A DNA stretch of 64,000 bases from Celoporthe dispersa (taxonomy: Eukaryota; Ascomycota; Sordariomycetes; Diaporthales; Cryphonectriaceae), in contig WAID01000002.1 of assembly GCA_016584495.1 (NCBI GenBank), positions 1,364,001 to 1,428,000 on the forward strand. The letters run 5' to 3'. This document shows, piece after piece, positions 24,701 to 34,628 of the stretch (position 1 is the first letter of the stretch; each line of letters opens with the position of its first letter). The notes under the pieces were generated by a model. It saw only the letters and a program-made list of their open reading frames with translations, was not told where the DNA came from and did no database searches. The translations under genes and the position numbers were made by a program.

Positions 24701-25071
24701 TCGGGGGTCAGCAGCCTGCCGCGCTGCGATGGGTTCTGGGGGTGCATACGTAGCCTTGGGTCCTCCTGGACGGGGACACCAAGCTGCCTCAGGGTCCTCA
24801 CGACACTATCCGTGGTGCCCAGGGGGTCCGGCTCGTCCTTCTGCACGATGTTGCCGACGCCATTGGCCGACTTTTCGTGTCCGGGAAGCTGGCTGTTCCT
24901 GTTGCTGACTGCCTTCTCCAGGGCCTGGTATCTCGACTTGCGACGGTTGGCCTTCTTGGCTGCATCCTCGTCCTCGGAAACATCGCTGTTGTCCTTCTCG
25001 GTAGGCCACTCGACGGGGTACGGAGTTGACAGCTGGTAGAAGTCCAGCACGGTCCGTTCGAGGTCGGCCAT
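21782..25071 (-). CDS. SEC5: SEC5, exocyst complex subunit (frameshift at about 22630)
   Basis: Three exons: 24750-25071, 22593-24693 and 21782-22531, encoding about 1,057 aa. The N-terminus (ERTVLDFYQLSTPYPVEWP...RRKSRYQALE) and the block spliced across intron 1 (RFLMSSTTFSPALFLSQMH) are characteristic of fungal Sec5. The protein is almost wholly helical, with coiled-coil stretches around SNFERFVRAKATIDNVYKEM, and ends with the C-terminal exocyst rod (NVRMLLTLSNLQALR...NTQFENAFSVKLTDEE). Sec5 is one of eight exocyst subunits that tether secretory vesicles at growing tips and septa. Near 22628-22640 the frame ends at ...GSSHHPA-stop and resumes one base out as MTSALTLNAGDR, which then splices in frame to NVRML. 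One base appears lost in this low-complexity linker. The start is the first ATG and agrees with the family. Confidence 0.9.
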
Positions 25072-25821
25072 TCTTAAGGGTTCAGGCAGCCCAGCGCCGA
25101 CATCAGCAGGAAAGACCTGATGCTAGGTCTAGATGAAAAGATGTCGAGGTTTGGAGGTTCGAAAGATGCGTTTCACATGTTGGAAGTCCACAGGCCTTGG
25201 GCGGTACTGGGGGGGCACCGTGCTAGGGGGGGGGTGCTCTCGGACTGCCAGGGTGCCAGGGGTGGGCACTGACAGGGGTCAAGTATCAGGCACGGGTGAC
25301 TGCATTTGACAACACTCGTCTAATCTGCATGTGTTTTCAGCAGAGACCAACCAAGAGCTGTTCAAATTTTGGTCTGATATCCTGTCATTGGTCAGCTCGT
25401 ACACTTGTACTTCTAAATCTCTATTTAGTGAAACATCCTACAGCCACCTGGTTCAGTAGTTTAATGCGCAACGATATTGACCACGTCAATCTTCGGAGGA
25501 TAACCTTGAACCTCGCGGTGTGATTCACGTAGCCGACCGTGTTATGCACTGCCAGTGCCCTCGCAAGTACTCGCATTTATTTCCTCAAGACACAGACGGA
25601 GATGGACAGTGGGTCGTGTGTCTTGATTATTCTCAGGATTTATAGTACAATCTAGATAACTATACAGCCCACAGTGCTCAGACCCTGCAAGATTCATTCC
25701 ATACTTTCGCATCTTGACCAAGACCCTCTTTGAAACAATTTGGCGGTGAGGACTGCCTAGTACATACTTCTTCACCTCCTAAGCCACATGTCTAGTGACA
25801 CTAATGCATGCCAATTGCCTC
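25072..25821. other. Intergenic, no gene seen
   Basis: Upstream flank of SEC5 followed by AT-richer DNA. A G-rich stretch lies at about 25206-25235. No frame has a supported product. Confidence 0.45.
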
Positions 25822-26263
25822 TCAAGAACACACTATCTTAAATGCCCCGAAACCGATAGTGTTGAAGCATTCGTTCTGGGGAACCAGGGTCGGCTCGACT
25901 GCGCATATGGTGTCGTCGTAGATGTAGACTATCGAAGATATCAGCACAACATTCCATCCGTCTCTCCAGTATTCGAAGTTGTTTTTTAGTGGGAGGGGGG
26001 GGGGGGCGAGAATACGCACAAGAGCATGCGCTGGTTGACAGATCATGCACGAGCAGTGACTGGACCTCAAGGATGTCATCTTTCTCGATACAGGTATCCG
26101 CTGCCGACTGGTTGTAGGTGAAGTAGCCGTTGTAGTCGTCGTCGCATCCCGTCAGGCCCCAGGTTGTGAACTCGACCAGCTCAGAGCCATACTGCCGCGG
26201 GATGGAGACGGCGGTGGCGGCGGCGGCGGCGGCGACAGACAGGAAAGCGGCAGTGAAGCGCAT
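25822..26263 (-). CDS. Small secreted protein with six cysteines (116 aa)
   Basis: Two exons, 26020-26263 and 25822-25928, separated by a 91-nt intron (GTGCGT...GATAG). The signal peptide is residues 1-19 (FLSVAAAAAATAVS). The mature protein has Cys at 40, 58, 80, 90, 102 and 115, enough for three disulfides, and ends KIVCS. It is acidic and Tyr/Asp-rich (GCDDDYNGYFTYN). Splicing joins ...TSAC-S to FYIYDDTICAVEP in phase; without it the frame runs into a proline run coded by the homopolymer. The intron contains a G12 run (25995-26006 on +), so its length may be wrong, but this does not affect the coding exons. No family recognised. Likely a secreted or apoplastic protein. The upstream gene SEC5 is unrelated. 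Confidence 0.7.
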
Positions 26264-27098
26264 CTTGAGTGAGAGTGACTATATCACACCTAGAAAAAAA
26301 GAATATTGACCTGGGACAGGGTGGATGATGAAATGCTGGATATCTGAAGGATGCAAAATCTTCTGAAGAAATTTGGGCTCGCAGTTTGACACCCCAAAAG
26401 AGGGAAAGTACTGCTTAAATATATCAGTCTACTTCCCCGGTGTGCATTGCCCAGCGCTTCCGGATCCTACCCACAGAAGGGGAAATATCCTCGTAAGGCT
26501 GAGACCCAATACGAAAGGGGCCGGAGGGCCATTCGTGTTTACGGAATAAGCAAAGAATTTCTCGGGATGTCTGGATGTCTGGCGATTCTCGTCAGCTAGT
26601 CTTTACTCGTTTGGGATACGAATGGCACGCGAAGGATCCTCATGCCAACGTGGCGGCCCCAATGTCAACGCCTCATTTGTGCGACGACAGACCCGATAAT
26701 ATGACACCTGTTGACTCAGCACTATTAGGCCTGTTTGGAATATAAGACAACGCAGAACACGAAAGCACTGACGGGTCATGGGGCGCGACAGAGCACGACA
26801 GAGCACGAAACCACGTGCTTGCTACAGCAGAAATCAGCATCACCAGTGCTCCACCTAGACGGACACAGTGATGCCTCTCCAGAGGTCTAGTCTCTCTATT
26901 GCCACCACAGCACGGCTCACGCTAGGGCTTGAAGCTGTCGGAGATCTGGATGCGCAAAGTAGTGCAGTCTTATTTTCTTAGAAAGCCCTAATTATTCTTC
27001 GTATACTCTCATAGTCGTCCTCCCACTTCAAGTAATGCCTAGAAAACTACATGTCCCTATGATGGCATATAATTGCCCTACTCCCTTCTCCACACTTC
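26264..27098. other. Intergenic, no gene seen
   Basis: This is the 5' flank of the six-cysteine secreted protein and the 3' flank of the next gene. The ORF at 26603-26806 has no supporting features. Confidence 0.45.
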
Positions 27099-27762
27099 TC
27101 AGGAATCGGCCTCGCAGAAGAGGCACCCACAGCCCGGGCCCACGATCACTTCCTCAACACATCCCTCGATCAGCGTGGTCGTAGGCAGCGGGGAGGCCAC
27201 CTGGGTCGATCCAGCAGAGCACGGCGTCTCAATGGGGCAGCTGCACGGGCTCAGAGTAGGTGGAGGTCGTGGTGATGGTAGTAGTCGGCGAGCAGACCTT
27301 GTGGCCAGGGAGCGAGGTGGGCGTTGTCTCCGGGCGGCGCTTGTGCGCCAGCGGGACTGGGGTTGCGCAGAATGTGCAGGCCTGGCCGCAGTTGGGGGGT
27401 CCGACGACTACCTCGAGAGTGCACCCCTCAAGAAGAGTCGTGGTCGGCAGCGGGGACGTGGTGGCCACGGCTGGGGGCGTGCAGAGTGTCTCGATGGGAC
27501 ACTCACAAGTCAGGGGTGTGGTGAGCGTCGAGGTGGTGGTCAACGTGGTAGTCGGTGAGCACTTCTGCTCGCCTGGGAGGCTGGTCACCTCGGGAGCAGC
27601 AAAGGCTCTACATGACAGAGAGTTAGTGAGAGTTGTGGTCATATATTCCAGAGACCTGTACAAGAAGAAGAAATGTTGGGAGTCTTGTAATTTTGTACGT
27701 TGTGTGGGACCTTACGTTGCGACAGCTGTCAACAGCACAAAGACTTTGTTGTAAGAATACAT
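27099..27762 (-). CDS. Secreted Thr-rich protein with two copies of a Cys repeat (frame broken in repeat 2)
   Basis: Exon 1 is 27716-27762 and exon 2 starts at 27607; the intron is 108 nt. The signal peptide MYSYNKVFVLLTAVATAFA is completed across the splice. Two tandem copies of an approximately 60-residue unit follow. Each starts with KCSPTTT or KVCSPTTT, continues through a Thr-rich strand, then CxCPIETxC, SPLPTTTLxEGC, VxVGP and a closing cysteine cluster. Copy 1 is complete (CECPIETLC...EGCTLEVVVGPPNCGQACTFC). In copy 2 the frame stops at 27229 (SEPVQLPH), but CSCPIETPC...EGCVEEVIVGPGCG follows in the next frame to a TGA at 27099. The difference is one extra or two missing bases near 27243. 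Alternatively a 46-nt GTGCAG...CCCAG intron would join SEP to VASPLPTTT in frame but drop part of the repeat. It looks like a cell-wall or secreted repeat protein of unknown role. Confidence 0.6.
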
Positions 27763-28978
27763 GTCGATGATGAACAACTAGTTAACTGGTCTCTGGAGAT
27801 GCTTTTCTGAGTCTTGTGTTGTAAAGTGCAAGCTGACTTGTGGCATGGAAGCCTTGACTTCACCTCCCTTTTATAATTCGTCTTCAGCAAGGCCTCCCCC
27901 CTCCCTCCCAGTGTTGTCATGATTCTAGCAAAGCTGAGTGACACCCTTGTGTAGGATCTCGGGTAACTCGGAGTCCTGTCTCAAGCCTTGCTAGCAACAT
28001 GATCTCTTGATCCCATCTCGTCCTTTTCCATGTATTGCTTTGTGGCTGATCACCATTCTAGCTTATGTCTGCCTAGTCGGAAAAGTCTGGCATGCCCCGG
28101 CCGCTCTGGCGCTTCTCATTTCAACTCGTGATAGAAATCACAGTAAGCACTTCTTGAGGACCGGTGAACTCGTGAACTGAGATCCCCCTCCTCGGTAACG
28201 TTTCCCCGAGCGTCAATGGCATCTAGATTCAACATGGGGCAGCACAGATCCGATGATACCGAGAGGAAGCCACACCTAACTCATTGACACGGCTGTCATC
28301 CCTTTCAATGAGACGGGTGTTGCCTCAGGCCTCTGGTCGAGCATCGACTGCATCTATTCGGGAAAAGGGTGGCCAGATGTAGCTGTCACTTGACGTGGTG
28401 TTTGCCAGGCTAGACTAGTTGCTACCTGTGTTCGAAGGGCTCTCCATCTCCACTAAAATAAGGCTGAGGCTCTCTCGGGTCTCGCATTCTCGGACTCGCT
28501 ATGTACAAGGTCTGGCCAGACCGCCAGAACTAGTCAAGATGCCAGAATGCTCCTCCAATCTTAGCCATCCCAGCTCGAACGGTTCTCATGTCAGATGAAG
28601 ACCCTGACCAAATGACAAGCCGCCCTCCGCCCTCCCCCTCCAGTTCGAATACGCTCCGGGGGCTACGGATATGTGTCCGGATGTCGGGCTAAGGTAACAG
28701 TATATCAACGTGGCGACGCGTGTGCCCCCTGCATAGGGCTGCTTACTTAGTAGTTAGCACGCCGTTAGCACGTGGAAGGAATGCAAGGCCCCATGGGGGA
28801 GGCATTTAGGCAGACGATTCGGGTGCTCGGATGAATCCACGAGCAGAGACGCAAGCTAGGGCTGACGTATAGAAGATTGGTTGGAGGTCCGAATATCAGG
28901 ACGAACTAATGTGCGGACGAGAGCCCAAGCTGGAGGCCAATAGGAAAACTGCCACCTCTTTGATGAGATTTTGGATAC

Positions 28979-29020
28979 ACACACACACTCTCTCTCTCTC
29001 TCTCCCCCTCTCTCTTTCTC
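28979..29020 (+). repeat. (AC)n/(CT)n microsatellite
   Basis: A short ACACAC run passes into CTCTCT, in the gene-poor interval. Confidence 0.8.
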
Positions 29021-30038
29021 CTTGATCATTTCTTGCCCTGGTCAAAGACCTTGGGCCGAAGCAAGGTTTCCTGAAATTGATCCTGGCTAGGGCTTAGGGA
29101 CGTCATCTCACCAATTTGTCTGTGATCACTGGGATATTAGTTCAGCAGTCGTAGAAAGCCCGTCGACTCTCCAGGTCGACCCACGACTGGCTGGAATTAC
29201 GACCTAGCTCCGCTAAATAGGTTGGGCTATGAAGCCGAGAGCCTGCAAGGTTGGAAAGTATTCACGAGATCATCTTACTAATGTCTTGGTGATGTCCCTC
29301 CTGGCCTCCTGGGCAGAGGAGAGCGCTCGCATTAGAGCTCCGCTATTAATAATACCGCCTCGTGTGGTCGGGACCAGAGTAAAGGGGAAAAAACTTCGAT
29401 GTTCGAGATCCGGAGTAAGCGTGAAGAGATTCGTGCGCTCTATACATGTTCATGTGCGGTTGAATGAGCGTCACTGTTTAGCGGGCAAGGATGAATTGAA
29501 CAGAGCCTGTGATTGCTAATCCAAGTAATCGCTGGTCCGCGTACACTATTTTGGAAGTCATCCCTCAGACAAGCAGACACTTTCAGACAAGCTGAGATGA
29601 CAGGAGGCAATCACATATGATATCATGCTGCTGACCATCCTCGTCAACGACTGCAGGCGCTGTCAACCGAAATACAGTCGATACCGAGGCTACGTATGAT
29701 TTGTGAACACGACTACGTCCTTGAGCTTGATTGAAGAATTGTGGTTGCATTTTTCCGTCTCTCTGTTGTTGTCTGGGTTGCAATCATGTGGGAGACGGCT
29801 TTTGGTGTAATTAATTACTCGAGACAATAGGAATATTAAGAGATTGTAACTACACCTTAACTGTAAGTAACGTTGTGAGCCACTCAGTATTATAGGGTTG
29901 CAATCTAGGAATCCTAGCACATACGACCATAGGTAGTGGAAAACTTGGGATCCCGTCTGCTCTCCCCTAAATAAGCCACTAACCGCCGGATTAGTAGTTA
30001 AGTGGGTGACCATTAGCGAATACCCGGTGTTGTATGTT

Positions 30039-30070
<32 letters not shown>

Positions 30071-30971
30071 AATTTTCACTCCTTGTCATTTCTGCCCTGA
30101 TTCATCTACCCTTTGTCTTCTTGTCTTGATTTGTTTTTTTTTGGTCAAGCTTTCTTTGTATTACAGCTTCTTTAGGTGGCCTCATCGATAGGAATGGCTC
30201 CGAAAATGGCCGGTCAAGCATGTGGCTGAGAATTCTACTATCCTACAGTATATGGATTCTTGGCAACCTGAAGGAGAAATAATCAATTACTTAATCCTCG
30301 CAGATATATTACATAACCACCTGAAGTGCACTGCGCGAGTGGTCCTGGGGAAACACACAAGCTCTCTCTCCCTGAGACGACGCCCTGGGGCAGCGCGGGG
30401 CGGGAATGAACCTGACCCACCAAACTCCAGCAGAGGACGAGAATAGGGCTCAGCTGATCGTCGAATCATGGCCGCTGAGGATGTCAGGACGTGAGGCTGA
30501 AAGAGGGTCCATCCCAGCTCATGTCACGAGAAAACCTGCTTGAGCGGACAGCGGCCGCATCGCATACCGCGGCTCTGGTCGACGAACCCAGAGGTTGGGT
30601 GGATCGTTCATGATTCAGCGAGAATTTGCATAGTTAGCGCATCGACGTCGAGGGCGTTTCACAGTACTACTATGCCTTCTCACAAGCTGTCGTCGGTCTG
30701 CCCCTCCCGACCTTTTCCAAGCGCCAACCAGAGACTTTAATGCAGCCCGCCCTTCTAGAAGCGCCACGAACCCCTGACCCAAGATACGCGACGTGCATCT
30801 GGGACGAGCCGCCACCAACTGCCAGGGCTTACATGCATGGTCATTAGCTGGCACGGCATCGGGCCATCTTTCAGGTCACACGGATCGTCAACGCTTGCCT
30901 CATCTTTTACCGCCTCTTCTGTAGGATCCAAGTGGTCTCGTGTGTGACGAGGTATACAGGCTGAGACACAT

Positions 30972-30998
30972 CTGCGAGAGAGAGAGAGAGAGAGAGAG
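30972..30998 (+). repeat. (GA)n microsatellite
   Basis: About 12 GA units in non-coding sequence. Confidence 0.85.
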
Positions 30999-31411
30999 GA
31001 TCAGTGGCGAGAGCTGCCCGGTGATGAAGATCCCTACACAGAGCCTGCCCTCGTTCATCATCGGCTGCGAGTCGACGACTCGTGAGAAGATAACTCGGCG
31101 GCGCGCCCCAACGTTCCCAGGTCCCTGGATCCTGGGTCAGGGGACTGACTGGTGCTGCCGAGAGCGCCGATAGACGAGCCGCGCCCAGAGGAGAGCTGGT
31201 TCCCCTAGTCAGATGAGGCGTTTGGTAATATCATTGCTTCATCAGCAATCTCAGAGGCATCTGTGGTGGGGGCAGCCAACATAGAAGATCCCTTTTCGGA
31301 CTGACGATCCAGGGCGGCATCAAAATCACGCAGTTGCACATGCGCCAGTCCTCCGTTTTTTCCGTCGTCACTAATCAGGATGTGCTAGTTATGTAGTTCG
31401 CCCGTGGAATG

Positions 31412-31418
31412 TATAAAT
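31412..31418 (+). promoter_or_regulatory. TATA-like element of the 50-aa protein gene
   Basis: TATAAAT lies about 220 nt upstream of the ATG at 31634. It is followed by pyrimidine-rich blocks (about 31507-31530 and 31590-31620) that end in CAAACCTTCAAA before the ATG, a typical leader for a highly expressed fungal gene. Confidence 0.45.
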
Positions 31419-31633
31419 CTGGTCACGATCCCAAGTTGTCTTCATTCAGAGCCGTGACTGGATTGTTTTGTAATCCTCTCTGCTCGCCTCTACACCACAA
31501 ATACGTTTTTTTTCCCCCTTCTTTTTTTGCCAGCCCTCTGCGACTTTACTGTCTCCCCGGCTCTCGACTCCTAATCTCGCCAGACCAGACAAACCTATCT
31601 CTTTTAGATCCTCTCCTCCAGCAAACCTTCAAA

Positions 31634-31786
31634 ATGTCTGGATCCTCCACTGCCGCCACCGCTTCCTCCTCTGCTCCCGCCCAAAAGGACATCAAGACCG
31701 TCCTCGAGGCCAGACCTCTCAAGTTCCGCATCAAGACCGGTGGCGCCAGCTACGAGTGCCAGATGTTTGCTGATCGGTCCGCATAG
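31634..31786 (+). CDS. Short 50-aa hypothetical protein with a strong-looking promoter
   Basis: The first ATG after a pyrimidine-rich leader opens a 50-codon frame ending in tandem stops (TAG TAA). The first 17 residues are Ser/Ala-rich. The rest, KDIKTVLEARPLKFRIKTGG then ASYECQMFADRSA, is compact, mixed-charge and looks like a conserved core. There is no signal peptide or membrane helix. Codons are C-ending and well biased for such a short frame, and the TATA/CT architecture supports real expression. I do not recognise a named family. It may be a small stress- or development-associated cytosolic protein, but that is inference. Confidence 0.6.
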   Translation: MSGSSTAATASSSAPAQKDIKTVLEARPLKFRIKTGGASYECQMFADRSA

Positions 31787-33233
31787 TAAGTTGCTGCAAG
31801 ATGAGGGACAGCCTCGCCTCCTTGGGGCTCTCACGGTCCGCTGACAGAGCCCTCGAAAAAACAGCGAGCGCACAAAGCCCGCCCGGTCCAGCTCTATGGA
31901 TTCCGTCAGCTCTACCTCGTCCTCGGGTTCGCACTAGACGGGGGAGAGAGAGAGCCTGGACGTCACTACTCCCGCCACCTCCCGAGTCAGCCCAGCGGGT
32001 CAAACAAATATGGCTCTTTTGGAGGTGAAGCAAGGACAACGCCGCGCCGCCTCCTACACAACCATCCTCACGCCCTATTGTATATATATCGATATTCACA
32101 CCTACCACCAACCCACAACCACAGTCATAACAGCCCTCCTCTCCCTATGCCGGCGTGTTAGTCTACACGAATTCCTCCGGAACGATCACCGATACGGCGC
32201 CGCAGCGGTTCCGGAGCTTCGGTATTTAGGGTAATGATCCGGGGGGCAGCGCATCCCTAAATCAGGAAGCGTCGCATCCGTTTCGGATCATCTTCGATCT
32301 TGACCTGCAGAGGATAAAACTGCTGGCTGTGGAGGCATCATGTGAGCACATGCTGCGCGAGAACTGTATATATTAAGAGTCTAGACAGCGAACATAATTC
32401 TGAAACTTCCATGTATATTCCTCTTATCCCAGGTCCTCAGGCAGGTAATTGTGAATTGTGACCGGTCTAAGTCCAGCCTGTACTTGAACTATTTGTTTAT
32501 GTCATGCTCGAGTCCTACCAGCAATGAACAACGTCTTCAGCATATGTGACAGACCCTTGTTGCGGTGCAACAAGTTCGCTTCCTGTCAATCGTTGTGACG
32601 ATCCGAAGGTATTGTCACAGTTTTAACCAACATGTCTCACGTAGAGGCATACCAGGGTTCGATGAGACCAATTTCTGAAACCACCTCAAGCAGAGTAGAT
32701 TCTTATCGTACTGAGCTGTCAGTCAACCCCGCGATCCTTCATCCTTCAGACACATTTAGACCATCCTTGAACAGGCTGTCAGCATGCCGGTACAATAACA
32801 CCTCATGGCGAATTACATGCATAGTCTGATTGGTTGTTATTATGTACAGTTGTTTTGAAAGATTAGACAGCCTGCGCCGAACTTCATCCCCCCCCCCCCC
32901 GGGTCAGGTCGTCCAATAGCATATCGGGCTGCCTCATATTGACCAGAAAATACTGGTTGCCCTCTCTGTCCGAGGCAGTTCTCCCAGGCACCGATCGAAT
33001 TGCTCCTCGGCCGCCTGCGCAGTGGACCAGGGGGAATGATGGGCGCCTCCGCCTCCAATAATAGTGTCAGGAAGGCAATTTCGTAAATTAAGTACAGGAG
33101 AGCCGCAGCCCAGCCGCGTCTCCAAGGGGGTTTTTTTTCTCTTTCATATCCAGCGCCGCAACGCCCAGACGAGATCCCTGAGAGCCGTAGTTACCTCCGG
33201 TACAGGTCGGGTCGGGTGCAGCCGTCGCCCTCC
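31787..33233. other. Intergenic, no gene seen
   Basis: This holds the 3' flank of the 50-aa gene and of the mucin-like gene. Notable items are a 9-bp inverted repeat (CTCCGGAAC at 32175-32183, GTTCCGGAG at 32208-32216) and a C13 run at 32888-32900. No coding signal was found. Confidence 0.45.
32175..32216. repeat. 9-bp inverted repeat with CCGG cores
   Basis: CTCCGGAAC and GTTCCGGAG are perfect reverse complements separated by 24 nt. CGG/CCG half-sites are the kind bound by Zn2Cys6 dimers, but a chance match is possible. There is no adjacent promoter I can name. Confidence 0.4.
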
Positions 33234-34628
33234 TCAGGTCCTCGAGTAGGCCGGGGCCTCAGCCACCACAGGCGCCTGCGGGACATGATAGTTATCGTGA
33301 GGAAGCTCATACGCCGATGTCGAGCTGTCCAGCTCCGTCCAGCCGCCGCTCGCCGGCGCCGGCGGCCGGTTATACGCGCCCGGCTTCTGGTCATACGGAG
33401 GCGCCGTCCCGGAGCTGCTGTCCCTCCGCGACTGATGCAGCTCTGCCAGCTGGGCCGTCTCGGCGGCGTCCGGGTACGGCGGACTGCCCTGCTGTCTCTT
33501 GCGGCGCCAGATGAAGAAGGCCGCGGCGGCGATGATCCCGACGGCGGCTGCTGTGCCGACGATGGCGCCCACCAGCGTCCCCGTGGTGACCCGGTCGGAG
33601 GAGGCGGAGGCGGTCGAGGTGGAGCTGGGCGATGAGGTCGCGGTCGAGGCATAGCCGCTGCTGCTGGACGATCCGGCCTGGGCGGCCCTGTCGGAGGCCT
33701 GCCAGTTGATCTGGATCATGGGTGCGGATACGATGAGGGCTGTGATGGTGGCGGTCTCTGTGGTGATGGCAGAGGATGTTGAGGTGGTCTGGGTCCACGT
33801 GAGCGGATATGTGCCCAGGCCTGGTATCATGGAGCCGCCGTCGCCGACGCCGTTGAAGCTGCATAGTGCCGTGGTGAGGCTGGTCGCGGAGAATGTCTTT
33901 GTGCAGGTCTGGCCGGGAAAGGCACCCGAGATGGGGTTGAGACAGTCAAAGCCACTATATCAGGATTTGATCCCCCTCCGGAGAGCAAGTTAGAAAGTGT
34001 TCAAGAAGGGTTCATTAAGTATCAGCCAGGACAGGTCCGCCGTCCCTGTCCAGGCTGGGCACAATACGTACGTAGGACAACATCCAACCGCTGTAAGTAA
34101 TATGATAAAAGACATCCGGTCAGCAACAAGACACTCTGGACCTGAGGGTCGAGGAGAAGCATCCCACGTACCAGTCTCGCCCGACAGCATAGAAAACTGG
34201 ACATTCCAGTCCGCAGCCCCAGTGGCCGTCGCTGTGCAGGCACTATAGTATCCCGACGGGCACACCAGGCCCGGTGAGTAGAACCCCAACCGCTGAATCG
34301 TAAAGCTGGATACACGGCGCCTTCTGTTGTGGCCGGCCAGCATGTCTCTGCGGGCACCACTAGCAAGAGGAGAGAAGGAGAAGAGGCAGACGGTCAGCAA
34401 GAAGAAATCAGAGATGTGGTTTTTTTTTCTCTTGCTTGTCGGCTTACTATCGTTGACCTCGCCGTCCCGGCATTCCATACCCTGCCATGCTGTATATGGG
34501 TTGTTCAGATTGCCGACCCAGGCGTTGTAGGCACATGATGCCGGCGGAGTGAAGGTCGTTGTCAGGGACCCGAGGATGGTACGCGGCCGGTCGGTCAGAG
34601 GCGATGTATTGGTTGTTGTGGTGGCCAT
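33234..34628 (-). CDS. Mucin-like single-pass membrane protein with Cys-rich ectodomain (frameshift at about 34315)
   Basis: Four exons: 34448-34628, 34172-34359, 34072-34090 (a 19-nt microexon) and 33234-33954, encoding about 369 aa. The N-terminal half is a Cys-rich domain: TTTFTPPASC, CWPATT, FYSPGLVCPSGYYSAC, then ETAVGCCPTGFDC assembled across two introns, and TCTKTF. This layout is common in fungal surface proteins of unknown function. Next come a Ser/Thr-rich stalk (SSSSSGYASTATSSPSSTST), a transmembrane helix (TLVGAIVGTAAAVGIIAAAAFFIW), a basic RRKRQQ stop-transfer, and a cytosolic tail with PPY motifs. It may be a plasma-membrane wall sensor or surface receptor, by architecture only. 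In exon 2 the frame changes near 34312-34320 (TTEGAV to SSFTIQRLGFYSPG), consistent with one missing base. A clear signal peptide is not visible at the first ATG, so the true start may differ. Confidence 0.7.

Larger units (their letters stand above)
27763..31633. other. Gene-poor 3.9-kb interval
   Basis: I find no supported gene. GC is lower than in flanking genes, and AT-rich blocks occur around 29800-30070, including a long T run at about 30050-30070. Simple repeats lie at 28979-29020 (AC then CT) and 30972-30998 (GA). Short frames such as 29229-29519 lack domains, splice signals and codon bias. The region could hold degraded repeats, but I recognise no transposon domain or terminal repeat. 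Confidence 0.5.

Noticed and set aside
23531..25039. 502-codon + strand frame opposite SEC5
   Set aside because: Antisense shadow. No domain, and SEC5 on the other strand is clearly conserved.
29229..29519. 96-codon + strand frame in the gene-poor interval
   Set aside because: No splice, domain or promoter support; composition is like surrounding non-coding DNA.
27763..31633. Transposon in the AT-rich gene-poor interval
   Set aside because: I saw no transposase or reverse-transcriptase motif, terminal repeats or target-site duplication. Degraded repeats remain possible but unsupported.
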